A stretch of DNA of 64,000 nucleotides from Pagrus major (taxonomy: Eukaryota; Chordata; Actinopteri; Spariformes; Sparidae): NCBI RefSeq assembly GCF_040436345.1, contig NC_133236.1, positions 18,307,466 to 18,371,465 of the forward strand, written 5' to 3'. The notes under the pieces are model-generated. The model searched no databases. It saw only the letters and a program-made list of their open reading frames with translations, and had not been told where the DNA came from. Positions 32,714 to 47,030 of the stretch are shown one piece after another. Within the stretch, counting starts at the first letter, position 1. Each line of letters begins with the position of its first letter. The translations under genes were made by a program, and so were the position numbers.

Positions 32714-32899
32714 TTAAAGAAACAGTTCACCCAAAGATGAAAATGCAGTCATTATCTACCCCCCACTCTTTTTAGTATTTTAAAACAAATCCCCACTACC
32801 AGCTACTTCACTTGTAGGAGAATGCTACAACATTGTTTTGTTGTGAAGCTCCAGAAATGTTCTGTTGACTGCAAAAAGTTAGGTGAACTGTTCCTTTAA
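32714..32899. mobile_element. short MITE, TTAAAG...CTTTAA, 186 bp
   Basis: Left end TTAAAGAAACAGTTCACCCA; complement of the right end TTAAAGGAACAGTTCACCT. The interior (CCCCACTACCAGCTACTTCA; GTTGTGAAGCTCCAGAAATG) matches the right half of the 20434-20958 element, so it is an internally deleted relative. Confidence 0.8.
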
Positions 32900-35351
32900 G
32901 AGTTCAGAAGCAGTGTATGTGGCCATACTTTGGTGAAAATTTGAAACAAAAACTCTGAAGAGACCAAGCATATTCATAGATGATAGAAATTTTGACTTTT
33001 TTCCCACTTTTCTTTAACTTCGTATTGCTCCTTAAATCCAAGCCGACCGCTGTCACTGAGCTTCAGTTACAGCTTTGGAGTCTTAAAAGTGAAAGCGTTT
33101 CACACTGAAAACATAGTATCATTCAACAAAGCGTGAAATACATACCACAGAAAGACTTGAAACCATTTTTAGTGCAGCGGGTTAGATATGTGAAGCTGCC
33201 ACTGAGGAATTTAAGACACCAGTAGACACATAATGTATGCAACAGTTGGCATGTTGTTGGACTGTTTCACATCAGAGTTATTATGTGGATCGAAATGGAT
33301 ATGAAATCTGTAATAAACAATTTGTAGTTTTAAAGGAAAGTAGCTGTTTCATTAAGATCTAAATGACTACTGTCAAGAATTAGTTCACCAGACTTCAGTA
33401 GACAAGTAAATGGCAGCTACTTTCTCAAATGCTCAGTAAAGCAGTTGTTTCTCCTTTATGAGTGTGAAGCAGAGTTAACAACAACCTTAAGCCAATAAAG
33501 AGGATGATAAAAGTTAATAAGATTAAAAAACAGAGAGAGGAAGCCATGCCAGGCGTAAACTCTGCACATGTGTCTCTCTCTCTTTTCTCATGCAGTTAGA
33601 CGAGAGGGAACCGCAAAAAAACTGTGATGTTCAACAAGTGGCAGAAGTCCACCAGACCGGTTCAACCTATCAGTGCAGAGGAGAGAAAGCAGAAAACTCT
33701 TGAACACTGACATAAGCCTAGCAACAGGCTTCCACCAATCGCAGGGCAGAACAACAGTTAGAGGAACCAATCTTCACTGCTCTCTCTCTGCCTCTCTTGT
33801 TTCTCTGAAAAAAAAGAAAAGGAAAACAGAAAAAAAAGTTCTGTCGAAGTTCACTGAAGAAACGAAGCTGGTTTGTTTCATCTAAAGTAATTCACTTTAA
33901 CAGATCTACTTGCAAAGTTGAAACTTTTGTCCGCTTAGGTTTCTCTGGCAAATAGCGGCAAAGCAAAAGTATCCTAACTTCACAGTAAACACTAGAACAC
34001 ATGGTTTAACTTAGCTCAGCCGCAACTCTCATCTGTGAAAAACAACTAGACTTTTTTTTCCTGTGTAAACAGATTACTCTGAAACAACAAGTGTCTGTTT
34101 TTAACAGCAAAGCATTAAATCAATACTTTAAATACTACAGATCTAAAGATACGAGGATGGTTTCAAACTTGGCCACAGTGAAAGAGTGAAAACTGCAGAC
34201 TAAGAGGGTATCCCCCACCCCACTCTTCAAACACAGCTCTAGGTTCGAGCCTGCTCATCTATCACTGAGCGTTTCAAGAGCAGACTGGAAGGTTAACCCT
34301 TACCTGTCCAGCTGCAACAACCTGCAGACTTCTCTATCGTCTCATGGAGCGGCAACCAGCCTATAAAACTGGTGCTAAGTTTACAGAACCTGTTGATCAC
34401 AAGCATCAAAGTGGAAGTGTAATTTTAACCATAATCTTCATTTGGTGTTAAGACTTGTGAGTCAAAGCTCAATCAATGTGGGAATTAACTGGACCAGAGT
34501 TGCCTTTTGGCCCTCTTTGAGTGACTCTTGGTCCCTTTTCTTCTCTTCCCAGTCGCCTCTTCTCTGATCTGTGTGTATTCTGGCAGGCTATCAGAGTGGA
34601 GTGGTCTCGCCAAGCGCCGGCTTTCCTGAGAGGCGAGGCGTGCCCCCCCGGACCAGCGGGTCCTGGACCAGCGCACACCAACACTGGGAGGAAGCAGCGT
34701 TCCCTGGATTCCATGAAACATGGAGGAACTGCCGAGACCTCGGGGAGAACACGGAAAAGAGAAAAAAGACCCTACATATTGAAGGGGGAAGAGGTATCTG
34801 GGACAAAAGATAACCTCTCTTTTATGACTTCACACTGACAGGCATGTACACCATTACCTATAGACGATAATCTATATGTACTGTAGGCTACAATCCAGGG
34901 GGAAAGGCGTTGGCTTGCTACCCCTGTGTGCACGTGAGGAAGAGTGAGTTCCCGGGGATGTTATTCTAACAGGGAGAGGGCAGCTGTCACAATACAACGC
35001 GCTCCAACAGAAAAGATCCCATAGAAAAACAGAAAATACCAAATCCTCCCCTGCTATCTTTAGCTTGATATGACACAGCCACCACAAATCAATGAAAACC
35101 CCTTCGTTCCTGAGTTTACTAATGGGAAACAGGGGAGACATGACTTTGAGAAGAGTCCAAAGGTGCTGCCCAGTAATCGTAGCAAATGTTTCAGATACTG
35201 AAGACATGCAAGCTTATCTTTACTACTCATGTTAACCAAAAACATGGGAGGAACAAAGATGACCTTATACCAGCATTGGGACTCGAACAGCCCCAAAGAA
35301 AACAGCCCCTCTGCTGTGACGCTGCTGTGTGCCTCCTGGCATGCACAGCTG

Positions 35352-35381
35352 TTTTTTTTTCTCTCTCTCTCTCTCTCTCTG
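35352..35381 (+). repeat. (CT)n microsatellite
   Basis: TCTCTC tract following a T run. Confidence 0.9.
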
Positions 35382-35894
35382 ACAAGACCTTGGCTCTGCT
35401 GACTGAGCAAAAAAAAAATGACTCATGTCACTGGGAACCTGGCCAACAAGTTGTTGATCATCACCCTATAATTCTTAATGGGCACTGTAAACCCAGCACA
35501 AAAGATCAGACCCTTCACCTGTTTTCTGTGAGAATAGAGAAAAGGAGATGACTCATACCCAAACAAACCAACAAACTAGAGTTTAATAACAGCAGCCGAC
35601 ACTCCAACTGGTAATCAACAGGGTTTCTGCAGGTTTCTACAAGTTAAATTTAAGACACTTTAAGACCATTATCAATGCAATTTAAGACAAATCAAACAAA
35701 ACAAAAAAAACAAACCCTTAACCTGCTGTCTGGAGGATGCTTACCAGAGTTTCATGAGTTAACGTTGCTAGCACTGATTGGGCCACACTGGGGTCAGACT
35801 TCAGCGATGCTCCCGATGTGACTGCAGACAAATACTTTGTTTATGTACTTAGATTTTTTAGGTATCTGTACAACATTTTATGTTATTTGTCAAT

Positions 35895-36010
35895 TATTTA
35901 CATAGCTTTACCAACCCACAATGTCGGTATTTGACATTCTGGGAATGAGACTCAACAATCAACTATCTTTCCGGTGTATGGCTCTGACAAATCCTACTGA
36001 TTCTACCTTT
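35895..36010 (+). repeat. interspersed repeat, copy 2 (GGGAATGAGACTCAA family)
   Basis: Counterpart of the copy at 3590-3670. Both copies are intergenic or intronic and non-coding. Confidence 0.6.
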
Positions 36011-39000
36011 AATAATCTTTGAGTCTTCAGTATGTCTTTATTCGCGTTGAATAAGTTGTTTGCACTGCCAAGTTTAACGTGTGGCGGCTGAGAGGAGGAG
36101 GAGACGAGAGAAGCCCTGAGGACACCGCTGACACCTGAGTGTGTTTGGCTCGTTAAACGCAGTTCATAAGCCATTTAAACATGTTTTTTTCCTTTTAAAT
36201 CTGTCATCAACTCATTGTTAGGAAGGCTAGTCTCTCATATCATTTTATTTATTGATATGTTGTTTTTCAGAAATTAACATTAGTACTAGGCCGTGTAGGA
36301 AGCCAACCTTCCTACCAACCTTTTTATATTGTTTTATATATAATTATAGTTTTATAATGAGGTGTACTGCCAGTGCCGCCATGATTCTCCCAGACGTGCA
36401 ATTGAGCCTTGTTCTCGCCACAACATTTTTCTGCAAAGTGCTTTTTGGGCTGTTTTTCACCAACTTTGCTTTCAGCTTTGTGGTTTTAAGGGGCATAAAA
36501 GAAAAATCTTGTGTATCTTCTCCTCTTGGTGGGATTTGCATGTAAGCTTTTAAAGTCTCATTCTTAACTGGCGATAACCTGACAATGGCGTGGTAACACA
36601 AAAGTAATGGACAGGGTATAAATAAGTGAAGTCTGTTACTTTTTTTAAAAGTTACGAGAAATCTGTAATACATTGCTTTTTTTGAGTAACTATCCCAACA
36701 CTGTTAAAGATCCACAGAAACCATGAATCAAAGTGTCTTGTTTGGAGGCTGATGAGCCTCTTGATGATCCGTTAAGCCGAACAAAGTTTAATCATTTCCA
36801 TGCAGCTGCTCATAAAAAACAAGCGAGTCAATTAACTCCTTTTATACATGGCAGAACGAGAAAGGCTGGCAGTCCTGACCGCAGTGATCCATTGTGAGGT
36901 ATACCAACTTAGACAGCAGACAAAAACAGACACTGATAAGTCTGATGTAACACATCAAAGAGGCTACAGCAAAGATTAGAAACTATTGCACTCTGCATTA
37001 ATCTGTACTCATGTCTGCAGCTGACGCCACTTTCACTTCTGCTCTCTTTTTCCACCAATCTGTAACCTTCACCAGAATGTATTTTGATTGCAAAGGGTGG
37101 ATGTGATACTGCTGTACTTTAAGGGTGGAGGAAGTGATATGGCCTAATCGTTCGCCCTCAGAACCATTTTGACCGTGTCCTATTACTTCATTAATAGGCA
37201 ATGAGCCCCGGTACTGAATGGCAGAACAAAATAGCTGGCAGAACCTCATTTGAGTGCGACGTCAGGGCGACTGCCCCATTAATGTTTAATCGTTTATGAA
37301 ATGTCTGTTTGATTAGGTTGAAACTCGATCACCTTGGTCTCTGTCCTCTTCACCTGTCGTGACTGACACAACATTTCCAGTCATTTTAGATTATTTTAAT
37401 CCGCTGATGCTTCGTATGACATTGGACGGAGGAAATACGGAAGGTGGAAACCTAATTTAAATTTACATGACAGGTAAAAATGATATTCAGTTCATATTTT
37501 ACTGCCTTTATTAACAGTTACGGCTTCCCCAGTGACTTAAATCTCTCTACATGTAATATAAGATGAAGTCTATTCATCCACATGAAGTTATAATTGATCA
37601 TTCTGCCCCCTTTATTACCTGTTGCTACACCTGCCAAGCTTCCCTTTCTCCATGCAATTTACAATGATAACGGTGCTTGATTTTACCCTCAAGATTCTTG
37701 GTAATTTTTGCAACAATGGGTCCTTTATTTCGAACAGCGCCAGACAAAATCAGACCTTACATTTCTAGTTGCCGACCATGACAGAAGAGGAATAACATAC
37801 ACCAAGTCTTAGCACGTGTACATACGTGTTGTCCTCTTGAGACTATAACCATTGAGTTCCTCAAATATGAAATCACAGGCACATGACGTGAGGTCAGGAG
37901 TTTGAACTGTGGAAAACAACACTGGTAAAATGCAGAAATTGCTCACCTCGGCACATTGTGTTCCTTAAATATGTTCTTACACCCGATCAGTTGCACAAAC
38001 AGTACATGCTCAGTCATTCATGTCTCACAATAAATTTACATCTAATTACATTATAAGCACTTTTAAACATTATACTGATTAAATCTGACTGACTTAGCTT
38101 TTGCAAACTATCACCTGCCAAGTAGAGATTTTAAGGAAAAAATAACCACTTTTAAGCCCTTTTTAAAAAAGCAATATATAGTCTATACAATCGTTTTGAT
38201 TTTTTATTCTAAAAATTAATCTAGCTCTGCAAACATACTGGGTTAATGTGTGGGGTTTGGGTGTATGCTGGTTCGTCACTTTTAAAACTCTCCGTGGACC
38301 TCATAACCCTGACTGTGTGTGCGAGTGTGTGTGTGTACGTGGTAGTGTTGGACATATTTGCTCTGTGGTTAATCAATAACAGGCCTGAAAAGAACAAACC
38401 GACAGCCGAAAACTCTTCTGAATCATTCCTTGTGGACTCGGACACAAATACCTCACCAACTTTCAAGTGTCAGATATAATGAGGAGATAAAACGGCTTCT
38501 GTCCAGCGTAGCGTTCACTGATTATATTACTGTGGTGACGCAAAACATCAGTCAGTTTGCTCACTCATGCAGAATGTAAATGACTGTTTTGAAATCTAAA
38601 AGTTATTGCTTTTATTTCTGCTCTGATTTGAATTCTTCATGCTTTTTTTGTTTGAATGTTACAAACAGGTGCACAGATGACCTGCTGTATGCTGAGCGCT
38701 GATGTGCAACAAATGATCTTACATAATCCAAATAGGTAGACACCATTGTATTCACACTGCCAGGAGGTCTGGCAGTGTTCCCATTGGTGTCATGCTTGAT
38801 AAAAATTAATTAATCCGTGAATAAATTGATGAGCAGTAATAGCACATGGTTTCATGGTTAAACCGGCCCTGTGACTGAGGTGGAAACTTGTTAGAAAAGA
38901 ACAAGAGCATCATGATGAAGTAAAGTCTAGAAGCACACGCAGAGTGTGGAAAAGTTACAGGTTGTTGATAAAAGCCTTTTTAAAATAGAAAGAGATGGAA

Positions 39001-41084
39001 AAAAAGTCTGTCTCACAGGACTGTGGCGTGTAAATGCTGCTGATATTGTTTTATGATCAAATGTTATACTTGTAAATGTACTAAAGCATGCGTACATTAA
39101 TACTTCCTAACAACGAAGGAGTTTGTGTTGTGTATCCACTGTAATCATTACTTTATTGACTACCAATCCGGCCAAATGCACAACTTTGATAAGTGACCCC
39201 CTTCATCAGTGATTATGTCACACATAATGGATGTTGGGGTTAAGGAGGGCATCCACTATGAATGAAAAGATGGAGGGTGGAAAGAGTGATGAGAGAAGAG
39301 TGATAAAAGGTAAGAGGACAGAGGGAGAGGATTATTTGATCAGTGTGCGGAGAGAAAGCGCCTCGGACCTTATCATGGATAAGTAAACACCCCGAGCCGT
39401 CTCGAGTGACATCATTGTCCCTGAGAATCAATAACCAGCCACTTCCTGTGCAGCGGGAAAATCGATGACTGTACACTAGATTACCTATCTGTGCCCACTC
39501 ACCTGAGGAGGTACACACAACTAATGCACACACTGTAATGCAGAACACATACATGGCGCGCATTAAGAGAAACAAACCCACTGTCACAGTTCTCACCGAG
39601 GGGAACAGTATTTGTGCGGCTTCAGTGCAGAGTCAGCCCATTATGGGATTAGTGGCAGCCACAGCGCGGTGTAGGCCTACTGTTGAAGTCTAAAGGGGAT
39701 AATGGCTCTGCCAAATCAGATTTCTATCAGGTTTCCCACACAAACACACACATACACACACACCTAAAAACCGAAGCAGCATGGCTCAGCACCAATCTGC
39801 AAATCTCCCCGATCCCCCTGCTTTCCTCAGGAGCATTTGTTAACCTCTATTCTCCCTGCCAGTTTTTACTCAATCTTTGGTAGATTGTTATGCAATAAAG
39901 GCTGAGGGTTAAAAGGTAATAAAAAATAAATAAGTGGAACCTAAAAACATTTTAACCACGCAGGCATTTGGCATCACTCAAACAGCTCCTCGTAAACTTT
40001 GTCACATATAAATGAGTGTATGTGGTGTGAGCTTTAAGCATTATTGGCAAAACTGTCTCTGGATGTGCTTACAACATTTCTTCAGCTTAGCAGCAAAAAA
40101 ATGCATAGCTCCAGGCTTGTTTTTCTTCGCTAGATGTCTGGAAGGGAAGTTCAGCTTCGCGAGCACGGCTCTCAGATTGCTGCCGGTTCCTCCTGCCAAG
40201 GCGAGCTATGGAAGAGCAGGCAGCTAACTGACAGGACTGGATGGAGGATAATGAGTAACTGAGCTCAGTACAGTCCCCCATCACCTGTATGTGTGTGTGA
40301 GTGTGTGCAACAGGAAGGAAAGAGAATAAGAGACAAGACAAAAATGGAAACAGAAGGTGAGAAAAATATCAAACAACACTAACGTTAGCTTCTAATCACA
40401 CATGCTTAATACAGCAAGAGAGAAATGTGTGATCAGGAAAGTTAAAAACTGACTCTTGTTCTTGGTTACGAATGCGTAAAGCACAGCATGTTAACTTCCT
40501 TTGGTGACTAAGATAAAGATGCATTGGCTGAGTGGGTGTATTATTTTTTCTGCTGGGTTTCATTATCACATACAGTACTGTATATTTCTCAAATTGTGTG
40601 GTTAGCCACAGCCAATCTTTCGGTATTGCTTTTGGGCGGGTACAACGAAACATAAACAGTGAGCTAACATGACAGCCTCCTCTCGTCCTCACAGTGTGCG
40701 CTCACCTGGGGCACCAACTGTCTGTCTGTCCACATCCTGCAGAGACTCCAAATGGCACAGAGAAAACCCTGTGTCATACCAGCATGACCAAGATGGGCTT
40801 ATGAGCAAAGATGGTCACCGATCAGTACTTGCAGATATTCAGTTTGAATAAAGGGACTATTATTATGTGTCTTTTTTGTTGTGAGTGACAAATTAAAGCA
40901 CAGTGTCATAGATGAATGATCAGATATGGGTCCACTGAAGTACATAAATGATGTGTTTCAAGTGAATAATTTGATATTTTGTTTTCTTTAAACTATAGCC
41001 AAGAGTTTGTTGTATCTCATATTAGCTTGGTTTGTCGGTTCTGATTATACAAACCAAATGCATCATTTTAATTTGTGAGATTTA

Positions 41085-41246
41085 ATTTAAGATGTTGATG
41101 GCCTGGCCCTTGTCAATCTTTATGCTAAGCTAAGCTAACCATTTTCTTGCTGTTACTTTAGATTCAGAGCACAGACATGAGAGTGGTGTATGTCAAATTA
41201 TCCATCCTATAAGTGAATGCTCAAAACTGTCCAACTATTCCTTTAA
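41085..41246 (+). repeat. fish interspersed repeat, 3' half (GCTAAGCTAAGCTAACC)
   Basis: TCTTTATGCTAAGCTAAGCT AACC, then CCAACTATTCCTTTAA at the end. Same family as 20300-21174 and 41625-41860; 5' half missing. Confidence 0.7.
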
Positions 41247-41624
41247 ATGTATGGCACTGACAGCAGTTTGTTTGGACTCAATAAAATGGGGAGTTAGCAT
41301 TAACAGTGATAGCCATGATAGCTAAAGAGACAAAGTACAAGAAGTACAGACGTCATAGCAAAGTGTTACATGACTGGACACACTTGAACACATATCACTC
41401 TGTGACGTCCATTGCAGAAACACAATAACAATATATGCTTTGTAACAAAGATGTTACCAAAATGTTAAAACAAAGAAACTAACGATGACCACTTCAGGGA
41501 AGCTCATTCATCCAAGGATTTTTTTTCCCTCTGGTTGCAAGAAACTCACTTCACCTCACTCACTTTTCCTGCCGGGAGTTAGCTCAGAAGATTGATACCA
41601 ATCTCATGAGGCTAGAGCTATGAG

Positions 41625-41860
41625 GTGATTACATTAGTTTAGCATGAATACTGGAAGCAGGATGAAAACAGCAAGCCTGACTGTGTCCAAAGGTAAAAAG
41701 AAATCTGCCTACTAGCCACTCTAATCCTCACTATTATATTTTATCTTGTTTGTTCAATCTGTATAAACAGAAATGTAAAAACAACTCCCTTCGGATGGAG
41801 ACCGGCTAGCTGTTTCCCCCTGCTTCCAGTCTTTATGCTAGGCTAGGCTAACCATCTCAA
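41625..41860 (+). repeat. fish interspersed repeat, near-complete copy
   Basis: CTGACTGTGTCCAAAGGTAA, then TTTGTTCAATCTGTATAAAC, GGCTAGCTGTTTCCCCCTGC and TTTATGCTAGGCTAGGCTAA CC. Serves as the uninterrupted counterpart of the 20300-21174 copy. Confidence 0.7.
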
Positions 41861-44800
41861 GGACATAGCCAACTCTTTAGGCTGAAGTTTCAACCCTATG
41901 GACTAAGAACCTGTGAATAAGCATAGACTTTATTAATGGTCACATGAATTAAGTATACATTTAAGAATTGGCTTCCTGAATGAATTCATACTCCAAACAA
42001 ATAGGGGCAGCATATCATTATAGTAACTGCTAACTGCTGACAGTATTGTTTATCCATCCATGACTGTAGTTACTAATAGCTTGTTAGCTCAGTAAGCCAT
42101 GCATCTAACCAGACTATCTTGCAACAGTTGGTGTTTGGGCCGCTGGTAGAAAGAGGTTTTCAGGCCCTGGCTAGATAGTTAGCATGCTAACCTCTGTACA
42201 TATCTCTGCAACACTATACAGTATATAGGTGTCTCTGAGATAACATCAGAACTGTTATTTCTTCACATTCTTTTGATAATTTCCATTAATTTTTTAATGT
42301 TTATAACTAATATTCTTACAAACTACACTTTTAAATCAATAAAAATATGATTCACCACCTGAACAAGACAGTTAAGGACTCTTCCGGTATGAATGTGTTA
42401 GTTGTTTAAAACGTTTGTTTTTCTTTACAGATTTGACCTGTCCCACTAACCTTCTACATACTCGTTTTCCCGACTTGTTCACGACGGCTAATGATGAGCC
42501 GGTGTCATCCATAACAATAGTGTCTGCCTGTGTGAGATCGTGTACACACGTCTGGCGAGGAAATCTATTCTCTTGATGCACCGGTGCAAAGTTTTGGCCC
42601 GTAGCCTTCTAAATCTATGACCCTCTACTAACCCGACTGTATGTCAGCTCACACACACCGCACCAGAGGACCGTCCTGCTGGGTGAGGGTGCGTTCTCTA
42701 CGGGACTCCCACAGGAAAGCTTCACACAATACTTGGCTCTCCTTGAGGTAGACACACAGACATTAACCTCACAGAGGCACACACACAAAGACAGATTAGG
42801 ACAAACTTCAACACTCACACATAAAAGGCAAGCACACAATCCCTCTCACACATGTTAAGTGCAGTGCACTAGCTTGCACACACGCACACACACACTCAGA
42901 GTCTCAAGCAGACAATGGACAGTGGAACTGTGCCATAAGGGAAGGCTGTTGTCCAGTCACTGGGCAACTGGGGCAGCAGATGGTCATCTTCCCTTCCACT
43001 AACACCAGCAAGGAGGGATGGAGGGAGGGGGTGAGGGGTGAGGCTCAGCAGAGTGGTCTCCGTCTCCGAGCGAACACCTTTCACCGAGTACATGGGAATG
43101 ACTCAGCCATAACCCATAAAGCAAATGAGCTGGACACTGATTATCTGCGAGTCTGCACGGAGTTACGGCGCAGAAATGGAAAGTCTCCTGGACCAAGATG
43201 TACTGAGCGAAAACGCACAGTTTGCCCAAGGGAGGGTATTGCTTTCAGTGCTGTTTGAAATGAATGCCACGGCCTCGCAAAGTCAACCAAACAAACCTGG
43301 TTGAACCACAAACACGGCAAAAATGCTCACACGAGAGGCAGAGAGCGAGCTTTAGTGAAGAAATGGGGAAAAGTAGGGGAAAGGTCAATTCTTACATGAA
43401 GAAGAAAAGGGAAAAAAAGCAGAGGAAGGTTTCATATCCTGTTGACCAGTTGCTGCCTCTCAGCGTGAAAGTTTTGATTGCAGAGCATGCATTGGTGTGT
43501 GTATACAGAAGTGTGTGTGCTCAATAGGGAGAGAGAAAGCAGGAACAGCCTGCAGCCTGCTGCGTGTGCACTGTAAGGCGCTGTTTATATTCCTTGCTCA
43601 TCTTAGCTCATGTAAATGGAGGAAAAAACAACAGGCCTGCATTTTTCTCCTCTACTTTCTGTAGCGTGTCAGACGGGCATGTTTTGGGGCAGCTAAACCC
43701 ATAACAAGAGTCGCCTTACATAAATAAAGGACTCACTGGCTGCAGCAGGCCGATGGCAGACAGATGCAGGAGAGACGTGAGGTATTTGTGCTCTTGTGTA
43801 AAAAAGATGTAAAGCACAGAAAACAACTTTGTATGAATGGAGCCACTGTGTGCACAGCCGAGTCAGGAAAACATGTTTTTAGAGAGCGTTACATCACAGT
43901 GGAGGTATGAAAGAAGGGAGAGTTGAAGGAAGAGGGAGAGAGGTCAGAGAAAAAGCAAAAGGGAAGAGAAAGTGGCAGAGCAAACAGGGAAAGTGGGACG
44001 AGGGAGAGATAGAAGGAGGAGCAGAGAAATGTGATCAGCGGCAGTGTAAGTGGGTCATTACATGTTAGGGAAATATTGTACATGTATGTTTACATACATG
44101 GATTAGATCTGTAACCTCGTTCTCTGCTCACCTAACCCACTCCTGTTTTTCTGTCTGCTCAATCAAGCTGTTTTCCTCTAGTCTGTCAATCAACACTCTT
44201 CTCTCTCCATAGCTATTCATCTTCCACCTCCCTCCTCCTGTTCCTCCTCCTCCTCGCTGTCAATGTGTTTCCCCCGTTGCCTTTCATGATTGCCTCGAAG
44301 CAATCCTCCCTGATCGTTGTTTTTGTCAATGGGACAGTTCAGAAGAATGTGGTCGAAGCAGGATTCACAGCACGCCTGAGGGCCAGCTGACGCGTTAGTC
44401 ATCTCAGTGAGAAGCCACTCGGGTCATGTCTGCTTGTGTTTGTGTGACCATGTATGTAAGCAGATGGTTAAATTGGTGTAGTAGGTGCGTGACGTGACAT
44501 GTCTCAAGTGTAATTCTGAGGGCCTGTTACTAAAGTGCACGAAAACAAATAACACAACAGTTTTTGATTGCTTCAAGGTGCCTCGAATACAACCACACTC
44601 TCATCCCCCCACCCCTTCCAATCTTTCTAAGAACGTACTGGCGGATTCCTGAAAAGCTGGAGGCTAATGTGCATTTCAGGACTCGACTGAGTTTCAAAAA
44701 ACAACATTGGGTGCCAAGTTCTTGCATGGAGAGGTCGACGTTTTTAAAGATTTAACTATGGTGCTAGAGGGAGTCATATAAAACACTGTAAGCCACATCC

Positions 44801-46430
44801 AATCTTTCTTGTTTTCCTTCCTCACCCCCCTCAGTCCTTTAGTATCCTCCCTCTACCCCCTCCTAGTTATTCCCTTCGCACAAACACAGCTCTGGTAAAA
44901 AGAGAGAGGGAGAGAGAAAAGGAGTAAGAGGGGAGGGGGGGGGTTTAACCTATATAGTGAGCCATGTTTCTTTCCCTTTGGGCTCCCAGCAGACTCAGCT
45001 TCAGTTTGATAAATAGCAGGCCCCCTCAAAGCAACAGATGCTACGGCTCAAACCCCAGCAAATTCATCAGCGCTGTGAAGAAAAAAAAACAGAAAGCCCA
45101 AAGCCAAGGCCCTTCACGACTGTTCCACATACTGACAGCCTGCCCGAAGAGGAACACTGTGAGTAGGAACAGCGCACATGGAAAACAGGACCCCCCCCCC
45201 CCATAACCCCTCTGCAGCCCCCCTGCCACAAAGACAGCCCAGTTACAGTAGGCCCTCAAGTCTCTAGATTTCCAAAACAGTCCTTCCCCAGCTCAATAAG
45301 GTCACTGCACTGGCAGCTTTCAGGTCAATTTCAAAGCTTTTTGCACCATTTTGTCTTCCTTGTAACTGTGGTTTGACACCACTTTTTCCTTATCGTATCG
45401 TCTGAGTTACAACCAGGCATCTCCCCCCGCTGACACTCCTACAGCTGAAATGATTATACAGCAGGGTAACAACTGAGGCAAATATGTTTTTCTGTGAAAG
45501 CTGAAAAACACTGGCTTCTTGAAAAGTGCTTTTCTCTCTGAAGACAGATTCCTCTTTAAAGCTAGACTGAGGCCTTTCTTTGGGAGGATTGTTTGGTGTT
45601 TTGTGGGCTGTGTAGGAGAACGTTTGCTCTGAAGTGGGGTTGTGCAAGTTGTTTTGTTTGAGAGAAAATGAGAGAGACAAGCAGTGGGTGAGATATTTAG
45701 GGACAAAGTTTGGGTTGCGAGGTGCGAATGAGGTGTTTGATTAGGAGTGTTGATGCAATCAGCACTTTTCTAGCGTGATAATTTGGAGAGGGTGTCTGGG
45801 TGCAGCAGGGGCCTGTCATCTCATTATATGTCCAAAAGTCAGACTGTCTCTGGGACTAGACTGACACTGTCATGGAAGGAGTGTTATTTAAAACACATAT
45901 GTATTAAAATATCTCCAGCAGCAGCCAAGGGTGGCATAGTTTGTCTGCTTCTTAGAGGCACATGATGATTGTATTTCTGTTTTTGCTCTCACGGCATCTG
46001 CTTTTAGACATGCTCCTGATTTCTTCCTGTTTTGTTTCGCCTCTGGTGTCTGGTTTTTACGCTCTGGTTTTTCCATTTAGAGACAAATGATGAACTTAAA
46101 GAGCGAACCTTAAAGGATCTGCGGCTGCTCGGTCAGCTCTGGCATGTTAGACATCAGTCGTGCCCTAAATTTACCAACTATCTCTTTGTGATTGTGTGTG
46201 TCTGGGAGTGTGTTGAAGAGCATAGTTCCCAAAGTGCTTCACAAGAGTGGGCGAGATAGGGGACAGGTCCTCCCATCAGATAGATGGTTTCTATGGCAGC
46301 CACATACACACATGGAAACAGTCTCATGACCTCAGACAGGCCAGAGAAGCTTCCAGAGGGTCAGAGATACAGAGACACTGACCAGAGCTTTAAAAATGGG
46401 AGCCCGATCCCGTCTGCCAATGTACTACAC
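41861..46430. other. no gene seen
   Basis: Purine- and pyrimidine-rich stretches (for example 43890-44030, AGGGAGA-rich) and ordinary non-coding sequence. Short ORFs here show no recognisable domain. Confidence 0.5.
45423..45448 (+). repeat. duplicated 22-mer, copy 1
   Basis: CCCCCGCTGACACTCCTACA GC preceded by CATCT; the same block occurs at 48302-48328. Flanks differ. Confidence 0.7.
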
Positions 46431-46930
46431 CTTTCTGTCAGCACCCATCTTGAATAAAAATGTCCACCCTCAATGACGAAAAAGCCCACTATACACGCAA
46501 GCTTTAATGAGCTGATTGTCCAAAAAATCCAAAAGTATGAATAATACGGCAGCCAACAAACACTGGCAACAAAAGGCAGGCAAAGAAAAAATACCAAAGT
46601 TATACTGAGGACAAACCAGAAAACCACAAGGAACAAATCAGGAGCACAGAAGACCGGTGACGAAAACATGACTGACAAGAACAGACAAACCAACAAAGAG
46701 TGAGGGAACAAAGCAGGCTTAAATACAAACTAAACTAACAAGGGGATGAAGTGCAGGTGGAGAGACACTGGGAACAGGGCAATGCTAACCAGGCTGACGT
46801 GAGATAGGTGTGGGGGGAACATCAAGCTGGGGAGGAGCACAGGAACACAGGAGGGAAACAGAACACTGGGAACACAGGTGAGCAGGAAGTAGAAATTGAC
46901 AACTAGACACAAGACAGTGGCAACTTGGGC
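46430..46930 (+). repeat. interspersed repeat, A-rich, GGAACACAGG words
   Basis: Word order AACCAGAAAACCACAAGGAA, GGCTTAAATACAAACTAA, GGTGGAGAGACACTGGGAAC and ACACAGGAGGGAAACAG resembles a widespread percomorph repeat. Boundaries are approximate. Confidence 0.5.
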
Positions 46931-46959
46931 GGTTGGTAAACCACGAATAATAGAAGCTG

Positions 46960-47030
46960 ATTAGTGGCCAGAGTGGTGCCGGTTCAAATCCCTGACCAGA
47001 TGGCACAAAAATCTTGCAGAATGACAGCTG
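46960..47030 (+). mobile_element. tRNA-like (SINE head) fragment
   Basis: AGTGGCCAGAGTGG resembles a pol III A-box, and GGTTCAAATCC fits the B-box consensus GGTTCRANTCC. The spacing is too short for a functional tRNA, so a SINE remnant is more likely. Confidence 0.35.

Larger units (their letters stand above)
29400..41080. other. sesn1 upstream region, no gene seen
   Basis: No ORF resembles a known protein or is bounded by convincing splice sites on either strand. Contains the SINE-like fragment near 32060, the MITE at 32714, a (CT)n tract at 35352-35382 and the GGGAATGAGACTCAA repeat at 35895. Could be intergenic or part of a long first intron of a longer sesn1 isoform. Confidence 0.5.

Noticed and set aside
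34230..34245. tRNA B-box-like GGTTCGAGCC
   Set aside because: No A-box or cloverleaf can be drawn around it.
36177..36186. p53 half-site AAACATGTTT, also at 43869-43878
   Set aside because: Each is a lone half-site with no second decamer next to it; such palindromes occur by chance in AT-rich DNA.
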